Source of the DNA: Alphaproteobacteria bacterium
GTDB lineage: Bacteria > Pseudomonadota > Alphaproteobacteria > RF32 > CAG-239
Length of the DNA stretch: 33,725 nucleotides
Direction of reading: 5' to 3'
Assembly: GCA_017935485.1 (NCBI GenBank)
Contig: JAGBHO010000012.1
Location: forward strand, 1 to 33,725
Shown here: piece by piece, positions 1 through 8,078 of the stretch
How the letters are laid out: every line of letters starts with the position of its first letter
Position numbering within the stretch: the first letter of the stretch is position 1
Notes under the pieces: generated by a model
The model's database searches: none
What the model was told of the DNA's origin: nothing
What the model saw: only the letters and a program-made list of their open reading frames with translations
Made by a program: the position numbers and the translations under genes

Positions 1-350
1 AGCTTAGAAAATGAGGTTGGGCTTGACTTTTGCTTACTTTTGGTCAAGCAAAAGTAAGAAAGAAGAAAACCCAACTCTATGAAGAAATCAAAACCAGAAA
101 ATAAGAAAAGAAAAACACCGACAAAAGAGAGCGAGTGGCGGCGGGTGAGGACGGAAAGAAACCAGAAAACAAACAAAGACGGGGAGAGACAGAAAAGCTG
201 GAAAAAGAAAATAACGAGGAATATGGAATGAGAGGGAATGAGAGGGAATGAGAGGGAATGAGAGGGAATGAGAGGGAATGAGAGGACTAAAACCTCCTGA
301 TGAGAAAATAAAAAGAGTGCATCAGAGGGAGGGAAAGAAAAGGAAAATTC
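1..350. repeat. Dispersed intergenic repeat, copy 1
   Basis: This stretch aligns by eye with 27093-27445. Shared landmarks in the same order are a leading CTTAGAAAA, a hairpin built from CTTTTG/CAAAAG, CCAACTCTAT, GAAAATAA followed by AAGAAAAAC, a purine-rich middle, GAATGAGAG, GGACTAAAA, TGATGAGAAAAT, and a closing AGAGTGCATCAGAGGGAGG. The copies have diverged by substitutions and small indels. The stretch has almost no pyrimidine-rich runs on the plus strand. I see no convincing gene in it; an ATG at 79 opens a 50-codon lysine/arginine-rich frame ending at 231 that I do not call. The left end may extend beyond the window. Confidence 0.7.
225..284. repeat. 10-bp tandem repeat, six units (VNTR)
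   Basis: Six perfect head-to-tail copies of GGAATGAGAG run from 225 to 284, followed by a diverging GACTAAAA. The related repeat at 27350-27380 has only about one unit, so the copy number differs between the two loci. A likely cause is replication slippage. Units are directly adjacent without spacers, so this is not a CRISPR array. Confidence 0.9.
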
Positions 351-354
351 CGAC

Positions 355-386
355 AAAAAAAGGAGGCATGGTCGCCTCCTTTTTTA
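355..386. terminator. Bidirectional rho-independent terminator
   Basis: A 7-bp stem AGGAGGC / GCCTCCT (361-367 with 374-380) has a 6-nt loop. It is flanked by six A residues on the left and six T residues on the right, so it can end transcripts from either side. It most likely terminates the small minus-strand gene at 458-703. Confidence 0.75.
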
Positions 387-457
387 TTGCGTCATACCTG
401 CGATACCGGAGCAAAACGGTACGCTGGATGACAAATTTACCGCTCTGTTTGCCTTTT

Positions 458-703
458 TCAAAAACTTGGATCATGTTTTTTGCCTGATTTTTTTTCAATA
501 GCCTGATTAACGACTTTACGGGCATTAAAATTGGCGTTAAACATTGCATTATATTGATGCAATGGTGCATTTGCCTGAATCCAGACCAAGTCTTCACAAT
601 AAAGGGAATAGAGCTTTTTCAGTTCTTCCGTAGAGAGTTGATCAAGTTTAACCAAGCCTCCGCGGTCAATAATTTCCTGATGAATTTCTTTTCGCGTTCT
701 CAT
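458..703 (-). CDS. Hypothetical protein, 81 aa
   Basis: I do not recognise this protein. It is small, soluble and mixed-charge. It has a predicted helical N-terminal half (RTRKEIHQEIIDRGG, then LSTEELKKLYSLY) and a basic C-terminus rich in Lys and Ser; there is no signal peptide or membrane segment. The reading frame is open for 81 codons from an ATG and is followed about 70 nt downstream by a good terminator, which favours a real gene. Against it, no clear Shine-Dalgarno sequence precedes the ATG, and an overlapping 91-codon frame exists on the same strand (322-597), which I consider a shadow. Confidence 0.5.
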   Translation of the reverse strand: MRTRKEIHQEIIDRGGLVKLDQLSTEELKKLYSLYCEDLVWIQANAPLHQYNAMFNANFNARKVVNQAIEKKSGKKHDPSF

Positions 704-823
704 GTTATTGTCGTTTTAAAATTAAACACTAAAGCACCAAGAATATATTCTTGGAATAATATAAATACTAATAAATGAAGAAGTCAGCAGATTAGCAAGG
801 CAGAAAAATTAAGTCAAGAATTT

Positions 824-2200
824 TTATAAATTCTTCTCATAATCATCAATTCTTGCCAACAAATCATTAAGCTTAAGCCGAAGTTTTTTGTTTCCGGCGG
901 CTTGCCTCAGAGCATTTTCGGCCTGCCGTCTGGCGGCTTTAAATTCTCCGATGCCAAGGCTGAATTCGGCAGCTGCATATTCTGCATATTCTCTTTGTCC
1001 CAAACCTTCATAAGCGCGGGAAAGCAGCATATAAATCAGACTCCCCGGCCTTTGCACGGCAGCCTGATTCAGCTGATTGACAATTTTTTGCAATTTGCTT
1101 TTGTCAGGAGAAGTTTCCAAAGCCGCCTGCGCCCAGTTGACCTTGAACAGAGCCGAGTTGGGCATAAGGGATAATGCTTTTTCATATTCCGCCTCGGCCT
1201 GTCTGACCTTGCCGTTTTCAATGTAAATCTGTCCTTTTAACTCATGAAAATACGGATTGTCCGGCTCTCTGGCAATCAATTCGTCTGCACTGCGCAAAGC
1301 CTGCTGAAGCTTCATTTGCTTAAAATAAGCAATCGTACGGGCGTATAATGCCGGCGTGGACGTATCCGAAACGGGATATCTTCGCAAGGTTTGCGCCGGT
1401 GGCTCCAAAAAACCGATAAGCTTGGCTTTTACCCTGTCAAACTTTTCGTCTTTGGCGGATGTGGCCGAAATGCCCGATTCTTTGACGGCTTGTTCCAAGA
1501 ACGAAATTCTTTCCTTTGTCATCGGGTGCGTTCGAAAATAGGGCATTTCTTCTCGTCCGCTCATAATATTGCGCTGCTCGATTTTTTTCATAAAATCAAG
1601 CATTCCGACCGGAGATTTGTGATTGGCCTTTAACAATTTGACGGCAGCCTCGTCCGCACTTCTTTCTTCGCTGGTCCGGTAATTTAAAAACTGATTGAGC
1701 GTCGCTCCCTGACTGCCGACCGCCATAGCCATAGCGACATCGCCGCGTCCGCCTATAACCGCGGCAGCACCGGCAAGAACAGCCGAGGCCAGCCCGATTT
1801 TTTGCAAAGACTGCGCCTGAATTTTTCCGCGCAGGATATGCCCGCCTTCAATATGTCCAATTTCGTGGGCAATCACACCTTCAAGCTCGTTGCGGCTGTC
1901 AGCGGCCGTAATGGTTCCTGTATGCACAAACAAATTGTTGCCGTCGCCGACAAAAGCATTCAGACTGTTGTCCTGCACGATATAAAGCTTGTTGCGGTTA
2001 AAAGGAATTCCGGCGGATTTGAAAAACGGTCTGGCCGTATCTGCAAGAAACTGCTCGGTTTCTTCGTCAGAAATAATGATAATCGCCTGAGCGTCCCGAC
2101 ATTCAAAAGCCAAAAAGACCAACAGCAGAAAAATTCCGCTGTTGAGCCTTTTCAGCCAGTGTCTGAAAGAAGTTAACCTTTTATCAGTTTTTTCCACCAA
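824..2200 (-). CDS. M48 family metalloprotease with TPR repeats (BepA-like)
   Basis: A periplasmic zinc protease of the M48 family fused to tetratricopeptide repeats, the arrangement of BepA/YfgC, which degrades or helps assemble misfolded outer-membrane proteins. A hydrophobic stretch (residues 21-32) ending near DAQA fits a signal peptide. The zinc motif HEIGH lies at residues 112-116, and a downstream EERSAD motif at about 179 supplies the third ligand. A glycine/alanine-rich segment (about 135-165) follows the active-site helix, as in the family. TPR-like helices rich in Ala/Leu fill about residues 280-455. The start is a TTG at 2200 inside the end of rne; GTG at 2197 is the alternative. 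The 28-nt overlap with rne suggests translational coupling. Family assignment is firm; the substrate is inferred. Confidence 0.9.
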   Translation of the reverse strand: MVEKTDKRLTSFRHWLKRLNSGIFLLLVFLAFECRDAQAIIIISDEETEQFLADTARPFFKSAGIPFNRNKLYIVQDNSLNAFVGDGNNLFVHTGTITAADSRNELEGVIAHEIGHIEGGHILRGKIQAQSLQKIGLASAVLAGAAAVIGGRGDVAMAMAVGSQGATLNQFLNYRTSEERSADEAAVKLLKANHKSPVGMLDFMKKIEQRNIMSGREEMPYFRTHPMTKERISFLEQAVKESGISATSAKDEKFDRVKAKLIGFLEPPAQTLRRYPVSDTSTPALYARTIAYFKQMKLQQALRSADELIAREPDNPYFHELKGQIYIENGKVRQAEAEYEKALSLMPNSALFKVNWAQAALETSPDKSKLQKIVNQLNQAAVQRPGSLIYMLLSRAYEGLGQREYAEYAAAEFSLGIGEFKAARRQAENALRQAAGNKKLRLKLNDLLARIDDYEKNL

Positions 2201-4776
2201 GTTGTTTTTTCCTTTGTATCTTCCGTGCCGGCGGCATCAGAATTGGCCGTTGCCTTGTTCTCTGTCAGAGATGTAGTATTGCCGCGGCTGTTATACAAGA
2301 TGATGGCTTCTTGTTTTTCTTTAACGGCCGGAACCGGTCTGCTGCCGGAATCTCTCGGCGTACGGTCTTTCCTGTCCCGGTTGCCCCTGTCGCGCCGTCC
2401 TCTGCGGTTGCGGTCACGACGGTCTCTCCGGCTGCCGGTATTTTCTCTGTCGCTCTCTTCAACTTGAACAATTTCTTCGGCCGGTGTATCAGAACTTTCA
2501 TTGTCGTTAGAAAACTCTTCCGGCTTTTCTTCCGTTTTTTCGCGTCGGGAATTCCGTTTGCCGTCGCGGCGTTCGTTACGGCAGTCATCACGCTTTTCTT
2601 CACGTTTTTCCTTTTCAACCGGTTTTTTGTCTTCCTCTTCGGATTTTGTACTCTTAACCCGCTCAATCCGGTAATCGGAAACGTTTTTAATGCTGTTGTC
2701 GGCGCTGATGATAATGCTCATGCCGTAACGCTTTTCCAAATCAATCAGTTTTTCGCGTTTGTGATTCAGCAGGTAAACGGCAATATCGCCGGGCACAAAG
2801 ACATTGACCGAAGCCGAACGGTTGCGGATGCCTTCTTCCTCAATTCCGCGCAAAATCAGAACCGCTGCGGAATCCGTCGTCCTGACAAGGCCTTTCCCGC
2901 CGCAGTAAGGGCAGGTCGTATAATTGCTTTCAAAGAAAGAAGAGTGCATTCTCTGGCGCGAAAGCTCCAGCAGCCCGAAGCAGCTCATTTTGCCGACCTG
3001 AACACGGGAGCGGTCTTTTTTCAAAGCCTCTTTCATCCGGCGTTCGACGGCATGGTTGTTTGCCGGTTCATCCATATCAATAAAGTCAATCACAACCAAA
3101 CCGGCCAGATTGCGCATTCTGAGCTGGCGGGCAATTTCGTCGCATGCTTCCAGATTGGTTTTGAGAGCGGTTTCTTCCAAATCTTTTTCTTTGGTCGCGC
3201 GACCGGAGTTAACGTCAATTGAAACCAGAGCCTCCGTCGGATTAATCACCAGATAGCCGCCGGATTCCAGTTGCGCATTGGCGTCATGCAGCTTGTCAAG
3301 CTGGGTCTCAACCTGAAAACGCTGGAACAGCGGCATCTCGTTATTGCGATAATTTTTGATTTTTTTCAGGCTGTGCGGAGAAAGGATTCTGAAAAAGTCC
3401 TTGGCCATTTTATAAGCATTCTCGCCTGAAACCAGAATCTCCGAAACTTCTTTGGTATAAATGTCGCGCAACGCCCGCTTAATCAGGTTGCCTTCTTCAT
3501 GAATCATCGCCGGAGCTTTGCTGCTCAAAGACGCGATTCTAATCTGATTCCAGCTTCTGATAAGATAATTGTAATCGCGCACGATGTCGGCTTTGGTCTT
3601 TTCTTCGCCGGCAGTGCGGACGATAATGGACATATCGCTGGTCAGCGGCAGTTCTTTGACAATGTTTTTGAGTCTCTTGCGGTCAGCCACATTGGTAATT
3701 TTGCGTGAAACTCCGCCGCTCTTGATCCGGTTGGGCATCAAAACGCAGTATCTGCCGGCCAGAGACAGGTATGTTGTTAAAGCGGCGCCTTTGTTTCCGC
3801 GTTCTTCTTTAACAATCTGAACCATTAAAATCTGGCCTTCTTTAATCACTTCCTGAATACTGTGACGGTGATAAAGCTTGCGGGACTTCAAAAGTTTTTT
3901 CTGCAGGTCAAAGTCATATTCCTGCTCTTCTTCGTCGTCTTCGTCAAAAGCCTCGCTGCCGCAAACTTCGTCATCCTCTTCGTCATCGGCTGCGGAAGAG
4001 GGAGAAACCGCCTCGCTGATACTGTCTTCTTCGGTACCGCTGTCTTCGCTCAAAACTTTCAGTTCTTCGTTGGCTTCACGTTTCTTGCTGCGGCGCGGCC
4101 GTCTGCGGTAACGCGATTTCCGGCCTTTTTCTTCTTCCTGATTTTCCTCGTCGGATTCCGAAGCTTCGGCAGCTGTTTCGGAAACTTCTTCTGTCGTTTC
4201 GGTAACGTCGCTTGCGGCTTCGGTTGTTTGTTCTTCGGCTTCGACCGGAGTATCTTGTGCCGCCGTTTCTTCATTTGCCGCTTTGTCGGCATTTTCTGCT
4301 TGCATAGCACTGTCGCCGTTATCCGATTCGTCCGAAGCTGTTGCTTCTGTTTCAGTTTGTTCTGCCTGCGCTGCCGCTTCCTGTTCGGCTTTCAGTCTTT
4401 CGGCTTCCAGACGGGCCTGTTGTTTTTCAGCGCGGATTCTTTCTCTTTCGAGTTCGCGCTCTTTGATTGCGGCCTTTTTGTTTTCAATAATCTCGTCAAC
4501 TTCTTTGTCAACCTCGGCCAGCTCTTCTTCCGATACATTGTAATAGTCGGGATGAATTTCGCCAAAAGCCAAAAAACCGTGCTTGTTGCCGCCGTAATCC
4601 ACGAATGCGGCCTGCAGGGAGGGCTCGACCCTCATGACTTTGGCAAGATAAATGTTTCCTTTAATCTGGCGGCGGTAGGCCGTTTCGCATTCAACGTCTT
4701 CCAACTTGTTCCCGTTAATAACCACAACCCGTGTTTCTTCCGGATTAGTGTCGTCAATCAACATTCTTTTAATCAT
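2173..4776 (-). CDS. rne: Ribonuclease E/G
   Basis: Endoribonuclease that cleaves single-stranded AU-rich RNA and scaffolds the degradosome; acts in mRNA decay and rRNA/tRNA processing. The chosen start (4776) gives MIKRMLIDDTNPEETRV, typical of the family, preceded by GGAG about 9 nt upstream; the in-frame ATG at 4809 is less likely. The S1 domain begins near residue 25 and is split by a long low-complexity insertion rich in Glu, Ala and Thr, then Arg/Lys (roughly complement of 3880-4545). The DNase I-like domain shows the two catalytic Asp motifs SIDVNSG (about 3203-3228) and VIDFIDM (about 3071-3095). The Zn-link CPYCGG lies near 2895-2918. The C-terminal tail is Arg/Asp/Glu-rich and disordered, as in degradosome scaffolds. 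About 867 aa. Confidence 0.97.
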   Translation of the reverse strand: MIKRMLIDDTNPEETRVVVINGNKLEDVECETAYRRQIKGNIYLAKVMRVEPSLQAAFVDYGGNKHGFLAFGEIHPDYYNVSEEELAEVDKEVDEIIENKKAAIKERELERERIRAEKQQARLEAERLKAEQEAAAQAEQTETEATASDESDNGDSAMQAENADKAANEETAAQDTPVEAEEQTTEAASDVTETTEEVSETAAEASESDEENQEEEKGRKSRYRRRPRRSKKREANEELKVLSEDSGTEEDSISEAVSPSSAADDEEDDEVCGSEAFDEDDEEEQEYDFDLQKKLLKSRKLYHRHSIQEVIKEGQILMVQIVKEERGNKGAALTTYLSLAGRYCVLMPNRIKSGGVSRKITNVADRKRLKNIVKELPLTSDMSIIVRTAGEEKTKADIVRDYNYLIRSWNQIRIASLSSKAPAMIHEEGNLIKRALRDIYTKEVSEILVSGENAYKMAKDFFRILSPHSLKKIKNYRNNEMPLFQRFQVETQLDKLHDANAQLESGGYLVINPTEALVSIDVNSGRATKEKDLEETALKTNLEACDEIARQLRMRNLAGLVVIDFIDMDEPANNHAVERRMKEALKKDRSRVQVGKMSCFGLLELSRQRMHSSFFESNYTTCPYCGGKGLVRTTDSAAVLILRGIEEEGIRNRSASVNVFVPGDIAVYLLNHKREKLIDLEKRYGMSIIISADNSIKNVSDYRIERVKSTKSEEEDKKPVEKEKREEKRDDCRNERRDGKRNSRREKTEEKPEEFSNDNESSDTPAEEIVQVEESDRENTGSRRDRRDRNRRGRRDRGNRDRKDRTPRDSGSRPVPAVKEKQEAIILYNSRGNTTSLTENKATANSDAAGTEDTKEKTTWWKKLIKG

Positions 4777-5289
4777 AAATAATAACTCCATTGCTTGGCT
4801 GTATTGCAATCAGCCCGATTCTATATGCCGGAGTTTGTCGACTTTAAACGGATTCCCTTTGTCTGTAAGTCCGTCAATCTTAAAATATCTATATTCCCGA
4901 GCTGTATCAACAGCTTGTTTTTATATAAAAACTTTTTGATATTCACTTCAAGTCCAAAGTCTTATCTAAATGCTCTCAACTTGTTGTAAATACACAGACA
5001 TCGTCCGGCAAAAACTTTTTCTCCCGGGTCAGATGAGGCCGAAAATATCAATGATAAAACGGCGGCATCAAAATTTGGTCTTGCAAAGTCAGTCTTTTTA
5101 AGTGTAAATATTAAAACCAAACCCTGATACAAAAAAATTCATTTAACCCAACAATAAGATATACGAATTGTTTTAAAACACAACAACAAAATCATCTCAG
5201 GCACAAATTTTTTGCCGCGGAGTTTAACGACTTGGTAATGAATGTTTTGTATATTAGAACAAAATAAAAGGATTTTTGAATAGCGCATA
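4777..5289. other. Divergent intergenic region between rne and amiC
   Basis: About 510 bases without a convincing gene. It is AT-rich and must hold the promoters of rne (minus) and amiC (plus). On the minus strand a TTGATA followed after 17 nt by TATTTT (near 4870-4910) is a plausible rne promoter, implying a long 5' leader. RNase E genes in other proteobacteria have long autoregulated leaders, so the length is notable, but I see no conserved stem-loop by eye. On the plus strand TTGCAA and TAAATA separated by 18 nt near 5083-5110, and a TATATT near 5250, are weak candidates for amiC. Confidence 0.4.
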
Positions 5290-6555
5290 ATGTTGTCAGA
5301 GCTGAAAAAAAATATTGCCGTTTTTTTCAAAAGGTTCGCTGTATCGGCGGCCCTTGCGTTGTTTTGCCTGCCTTTTTTTTGCAGCGGCAGCGCGACGGCG
5401 GCAACAATCCGGTCTTTGCGTATCGGGCAGAATGCCGGAGGTATCCGCATTGTTTTTGATACCAATGCCAAAATCGGCTACAATGCCTTTTTGCTCAGCA
5501 GTCCGCGCCGTTTGGTGATTGACTTCGAGAACGTAACGCTCAACGCCAGTGTTGAAAACAGTCTGACAAGCAATAACGTGCTTGAAAATCCCCGTATCGG
5601 TCGTAATGTCGATACCGGTGCCGCCCGTCTGGCTTTTGACCTCAAACAGCCTGCCGTTATCAAAAAAGCTTTTATGCTTCCTCCGCAAATCAACTTCGGC
5701 TGGCGTTTTGTGGTCGATTTGGAAATCACGACCGAAAGCGACTTTTCCAAACACGTCGGTGCGGCCTATGCCGTGTCTGATGATGGCGGTTCTTCTTCGC
5801 AGAGCGTTAAAAATGCCAAAAGCGTTAAAACTTCGTCCGCTTCGGAAAAAAGAAACAAAGCCAAAAAAATTATCGTGCTGGATCCCGGACACGGCGGACA
5901 AGACCCCGGAGCAATCGGCGTTTCCGGCGTTTATGAAAAAAATATCACTCTGTCGGCCGCCCGCGAGCTGAAAAAAATCCTTGATGCCAAAGGTGAGTAT
6001 AAGGTTTATATGACCCGCAACCGCGACGTCTTTATTCCTCTGCGCGAAAGGGTCAGAATTGCCCGCAGATACAAGGCCGATTTGTTCCTGTCCATTCATG
6101 CCGACAGTGCGTTAAACCGCAATGCCAAAGGCCTGTCCGTCTATACTTTGTCAGAAAAAGCGTCAGACAAAGAAGCCGCTGCATTGGCGGAACGTGAAAA
6201 CAAAGCCGATGTAATCGCCGGCCTGAACTTTGCCGAACACTCCAAAGAAGTGTCGGACATCCTGATTAACCTTGCTCAGCGTGAAACCTTAAACCGTTCA
6301 TCGGAATTTGCAACCTTTATGGTTTCGGAAATGCGCAAAAGCTGCAAGCTTTTGGACAATACGCACCGCTTTGCCGGCTTTGCCGTTCTGAAAGCGCCGG
6401 ACATTCCTTCCGTTTTGCTGGAAATGGGATACCTGTCCAACCGCTCGGAAGAAAAACTTCTGCGCCAATTGTCCTATCGCCAAAAACTGGCCAAATCCGC
6501 TGCCGCCGCCATTGATAAATATTTTGACAATATGCACCACGCCTCATTGTTTTGA
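5290..6555 (+). CDS. amiC: N-acetylmuramoyl-L-alanine amidase, AMIN + Amidase_3
   Basis: Periplasmic zinc amidase that removes stem peptides from peptidoglycan to separate daughter cells. Residues 1-38 form a signal peptide (hydrophobic core about 17-31, ending ATAA). Residues about 40-155 are an AMIN domain for septal targeting, followed by a Ser/Lys-rich linker (about 165-190). The catalytic domain begins with LDPGHGGQDPG (first zinc His at 201), then GVYEKN (zinc Glu), SIHADSA (second zinc His) and LLEMGYLSN near the end (catalytic Glu 378). Length 421 aa is normal. There is no strong ribosome-binding site; AAGGA lies about 16 nt upstream, but an in-frame stop just before the ATG rules out a longer start. 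In related bacteria amiC directly precedes mrcA; here they are separated by about 4.8 kb. Confidence 0.95.
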   Translation: MLSELKKNIAVFFKRFAVSAALALFCLPFFCSGSATAATIRSLRIGQNAGGIRIVFDTNAKIGYNAFLLSSPRRLVIDFENVTLNASVENSLTSNNVLENPRIGRNVDTGAARLAFDLKQPAVIKKAFMLPPQINFGWRFVVDLEITTESDFSKHVGAAYAVSDDGGSSSQSVKNAKSVKTSSASEKRNKAKKIIVLDPGHGGQDPGAIGVSGVYEKNITLSAARELKKILDAKGEYKVYMTRNRDVFIPLRERVRIARRYKADLFLSIHADSALNRNAKGLSVYTLSEKASDKEAAALAERENKADVIAGLNFAEHSKEVSDILINLAQRETLNRSSEFATFMVSEMRKSCKLLDNTHRFAGFAVLKAPDIPSVLLEMGYLSNRSEEKLLRQLSYRQKLAKSAAAAIDKYFDNMHHASLF

Positions 6556-6659
6556 TTATGAACAGGTGCATTCAAGCTAATTATATTCTTTTCCTGCGGT
6601 TGTCATTTAACGTGTTTCGCATAAAAATTATTTTACGCTCTTGATAAAATTTACTTCGG

Positions 6660-7721
6660 TTACGGACAATAAAATCTGGCAGATAACCCCGGACCTTCAT
6701 GAACACAAATATCAAAATCTGGAGAACAACCGATAAACTCATGCATCGGAACGGCTTCGCTACAATCAAGATTAGATGTGTATTTTTTACAAAGAGCATA
6801 ATAATCTTCGCATCCATATCCGGTGTCATCGCAACAATAAAAAAAGGTGCCTCCCGATCCGCCTCCGCCGCTGGAAGAACCGCCGGATTCACACCGGCCT
6901 CCGTTACAAGTCTGCCCGCTGGAACATTTGGAAGCTCCGCAGCTTTCGTAATAAGTAGTCCCGTTTCTTACGCATGATTTATAACCAACATTTTTACACA
7001 GTTTTGCACAATCGGAGGCAGTATACTGATAAATACATTGAAAATTACAAGTTCCGTTTTCACAGGTTTGTCCGGAAGCGCACTTTGAACTCCCGCAGGC
7101 TTGATAATAAGTTGTACCGTTTCTGTTACAAGAAACAGAGCCGGTATATTTACATTGTCTTGTACAGTCGGCCGCAGTAATTGTGTAATTGCATGCCGGA
7201 GTTGTTGTTTTGCATGTTCCGTTGTCGCATTCCTCCCCGTAACTGCAATAACTAGTTCCGCAAGATTGATAATATGTTGTCCCGTTTCTGACACAGGAAT
7301 TATAACCGGTATACTTACACTCAGAGGCACAATCTTGTGCCGTATACTGGTATGTGCAGCTTGGTGCAGGGGTAACACATGTTCCGTTGCTGCAGTTCTG
7401 TCCGCTGTAACACTTCGAGGAGCCGCAGGAAGCATAATAAGTCTTTCCGTTTTTCTGACAAGACGTTGTTCCGGTATATTTGCATTGTGAAGAACAATAA
7501 TCGGCAGTGTAGGAATAAGTGCATTCGCTTTCGGGAGAAAAACAAAAATACATTGAGGTGTCAAAAGGACATTTTACGCCGCCGTTCGGACAATCGGAAG
7601 CCGAGTACTTGTATCCGAGCGAAAAGCAGTCCGGCGAAGACGTGCAGGCTGCCCAAACTCCGGCGGCCGGAACAATCGCCAGCACCCCCGTCGCAACACT
7701 GAGTAACAATTCTTTTTTCAT
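6660..7721 (-). CDS. Secreted cysteine-rich repeat protein A (four 8-Cys modules)
   Basis: I do not recognise a named family. A signal peptide (cleavage likely after VWA, residue 24) leads to a first Cys two residues later; the site lacks the Leu of a lipobox, so secretion rather than lipidation is likely. Residues 32-60 hold a motif LGYKYSxSxC...CPFD...YFC shared with the next two genes. Four modules of exactly 49 residues follow at C67-C115, C122-C170, C177-C225 and C229-C277. The pattern is CxYxxTAxxC-x3-C-x7-C-x3-NGxTYYxxCG-x4-C-x5-C-x4-C, with eight Cys each, enough for four disulfides. A Gly/Ser linker (279-291) leads to a further Cys-rich tail of about 60 residues. No transmembrane anchor or sorting signal is seen. 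The start has AGGAG just upstream. The function is unknown; a structural or adhesive surface role is only a guess. Confidence 0.88.
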   Translation of the reverse strand: MKKELLLSVATGVLAIVPAAGVWAACTSSPDCFSLGYKYSASDCPNGGVKCPFDTSMYFCFSPESECTYSYTADYCSSQCKYTGTTSCQKNGKTYYASCGSSKCYSGQNCSNGTCVTPAPSCTYQYTAQDCASECKYTGYNSCVRNGTTYYQSCGTSYCSYGEECDNGTCKTTTPACNYTITAADCTRQCKYTGSVSCNRNGTTYYQACGSSKCASGQTCENGTCNFQCIYQYTASDCAKLCKNVGYKSCVRNGTTYYESCGASKCSSGQTCNGGRCESGGSSSGGGGSGGTFFYCCDDTGYGCEDYYALCKKYTSNLDCSEAVPMHEFIGCSPDFDICVHEGPGLSARFYCP

Positions 7722-8078
7722 GTTCTTAACTCCTTTGGTTTTTACCTTGCCGTCTGTTGTGCACTTTTTTCTTCGGCTATCACTCTCCGTTTTCCCCCTC
7801 TTTGCTAAGAGGGGGCAGGGGGAGTTAGACTTTTATCGTCATTAGCAACTTTTCCTCTTTTGTTATCCCCTTTTTCTCTATCCCATCATCCCGAGTCCTT
7901 TTTTATTGTCATCCTGAATCCTTTTTTTCTTTGTCATCCTGAGCGGAGCGAAGGATCCAGTTCAAACAATATAGCTTTATTAATTAACTGGATTCTTCTT
8001 CAAAGCACTTTAATCACATCCCCGCCGTAGCACTGCGGGTCTCATGGCACCGCATAAATCGATCGCTGCCGAATTCCG
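7722..8078. other. Repeat-bearing gap between Cys-rich genes A and B
   Basis: About 357 bases without a gene. It contains a 9-bp perfect hairpin CCCCCTCTT / AAGAGGGGG at 7794-7815, two partial GTCATCCTGA copies (near 7908 and 7933), the palindromic element at 7933-7998, and near 8025-8055 a sequence (GTAGCACTGCGGGTCTCA followed by GGCACCG) resembling 10980-11010. The promoter of gene A on the minus strand should lie here, but I could not single one out. Confidence 0.6.
7933..7998. repeat. Palindromic GTCATCC...GGATCC element, degenerate copy
   Basis: The left arm GTCATCCTGAGCGGAGCG plus AAGGATCCAG and the centre TTCAAACAA...AGCTTTATTAAT...AACTGGATTCTTC match the element at 26784-26866 almost base for base. 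The right end decays (CACTTTAATCAC instead of CACTCAGAATGAC). It is a member of an intergenic REP/MITE-like family. Confidence 0.75.

Noticed and set aside
225..284. Possible CRISPR array
   Set aside because: Units are 10 bp, perfectly adjacent and without spacers; no cas genes are in the window.
3862..4782. 306-codon plus-strand open frame opposite rne
   Set aside because: It is antisense to the conserved RNase E frame, and its Phe/Leu-rich translation mirrors the Glu/Lys-rich coding strand. No ribosome-binding site or family motif.
6660..7721. Protein A as a lipoprotein
   Set aside because: The first Cys follows VWAA, without the Leu/Ile/Val at -3 of a lipobox; an ordinary signal-peptidase site VWA is better.
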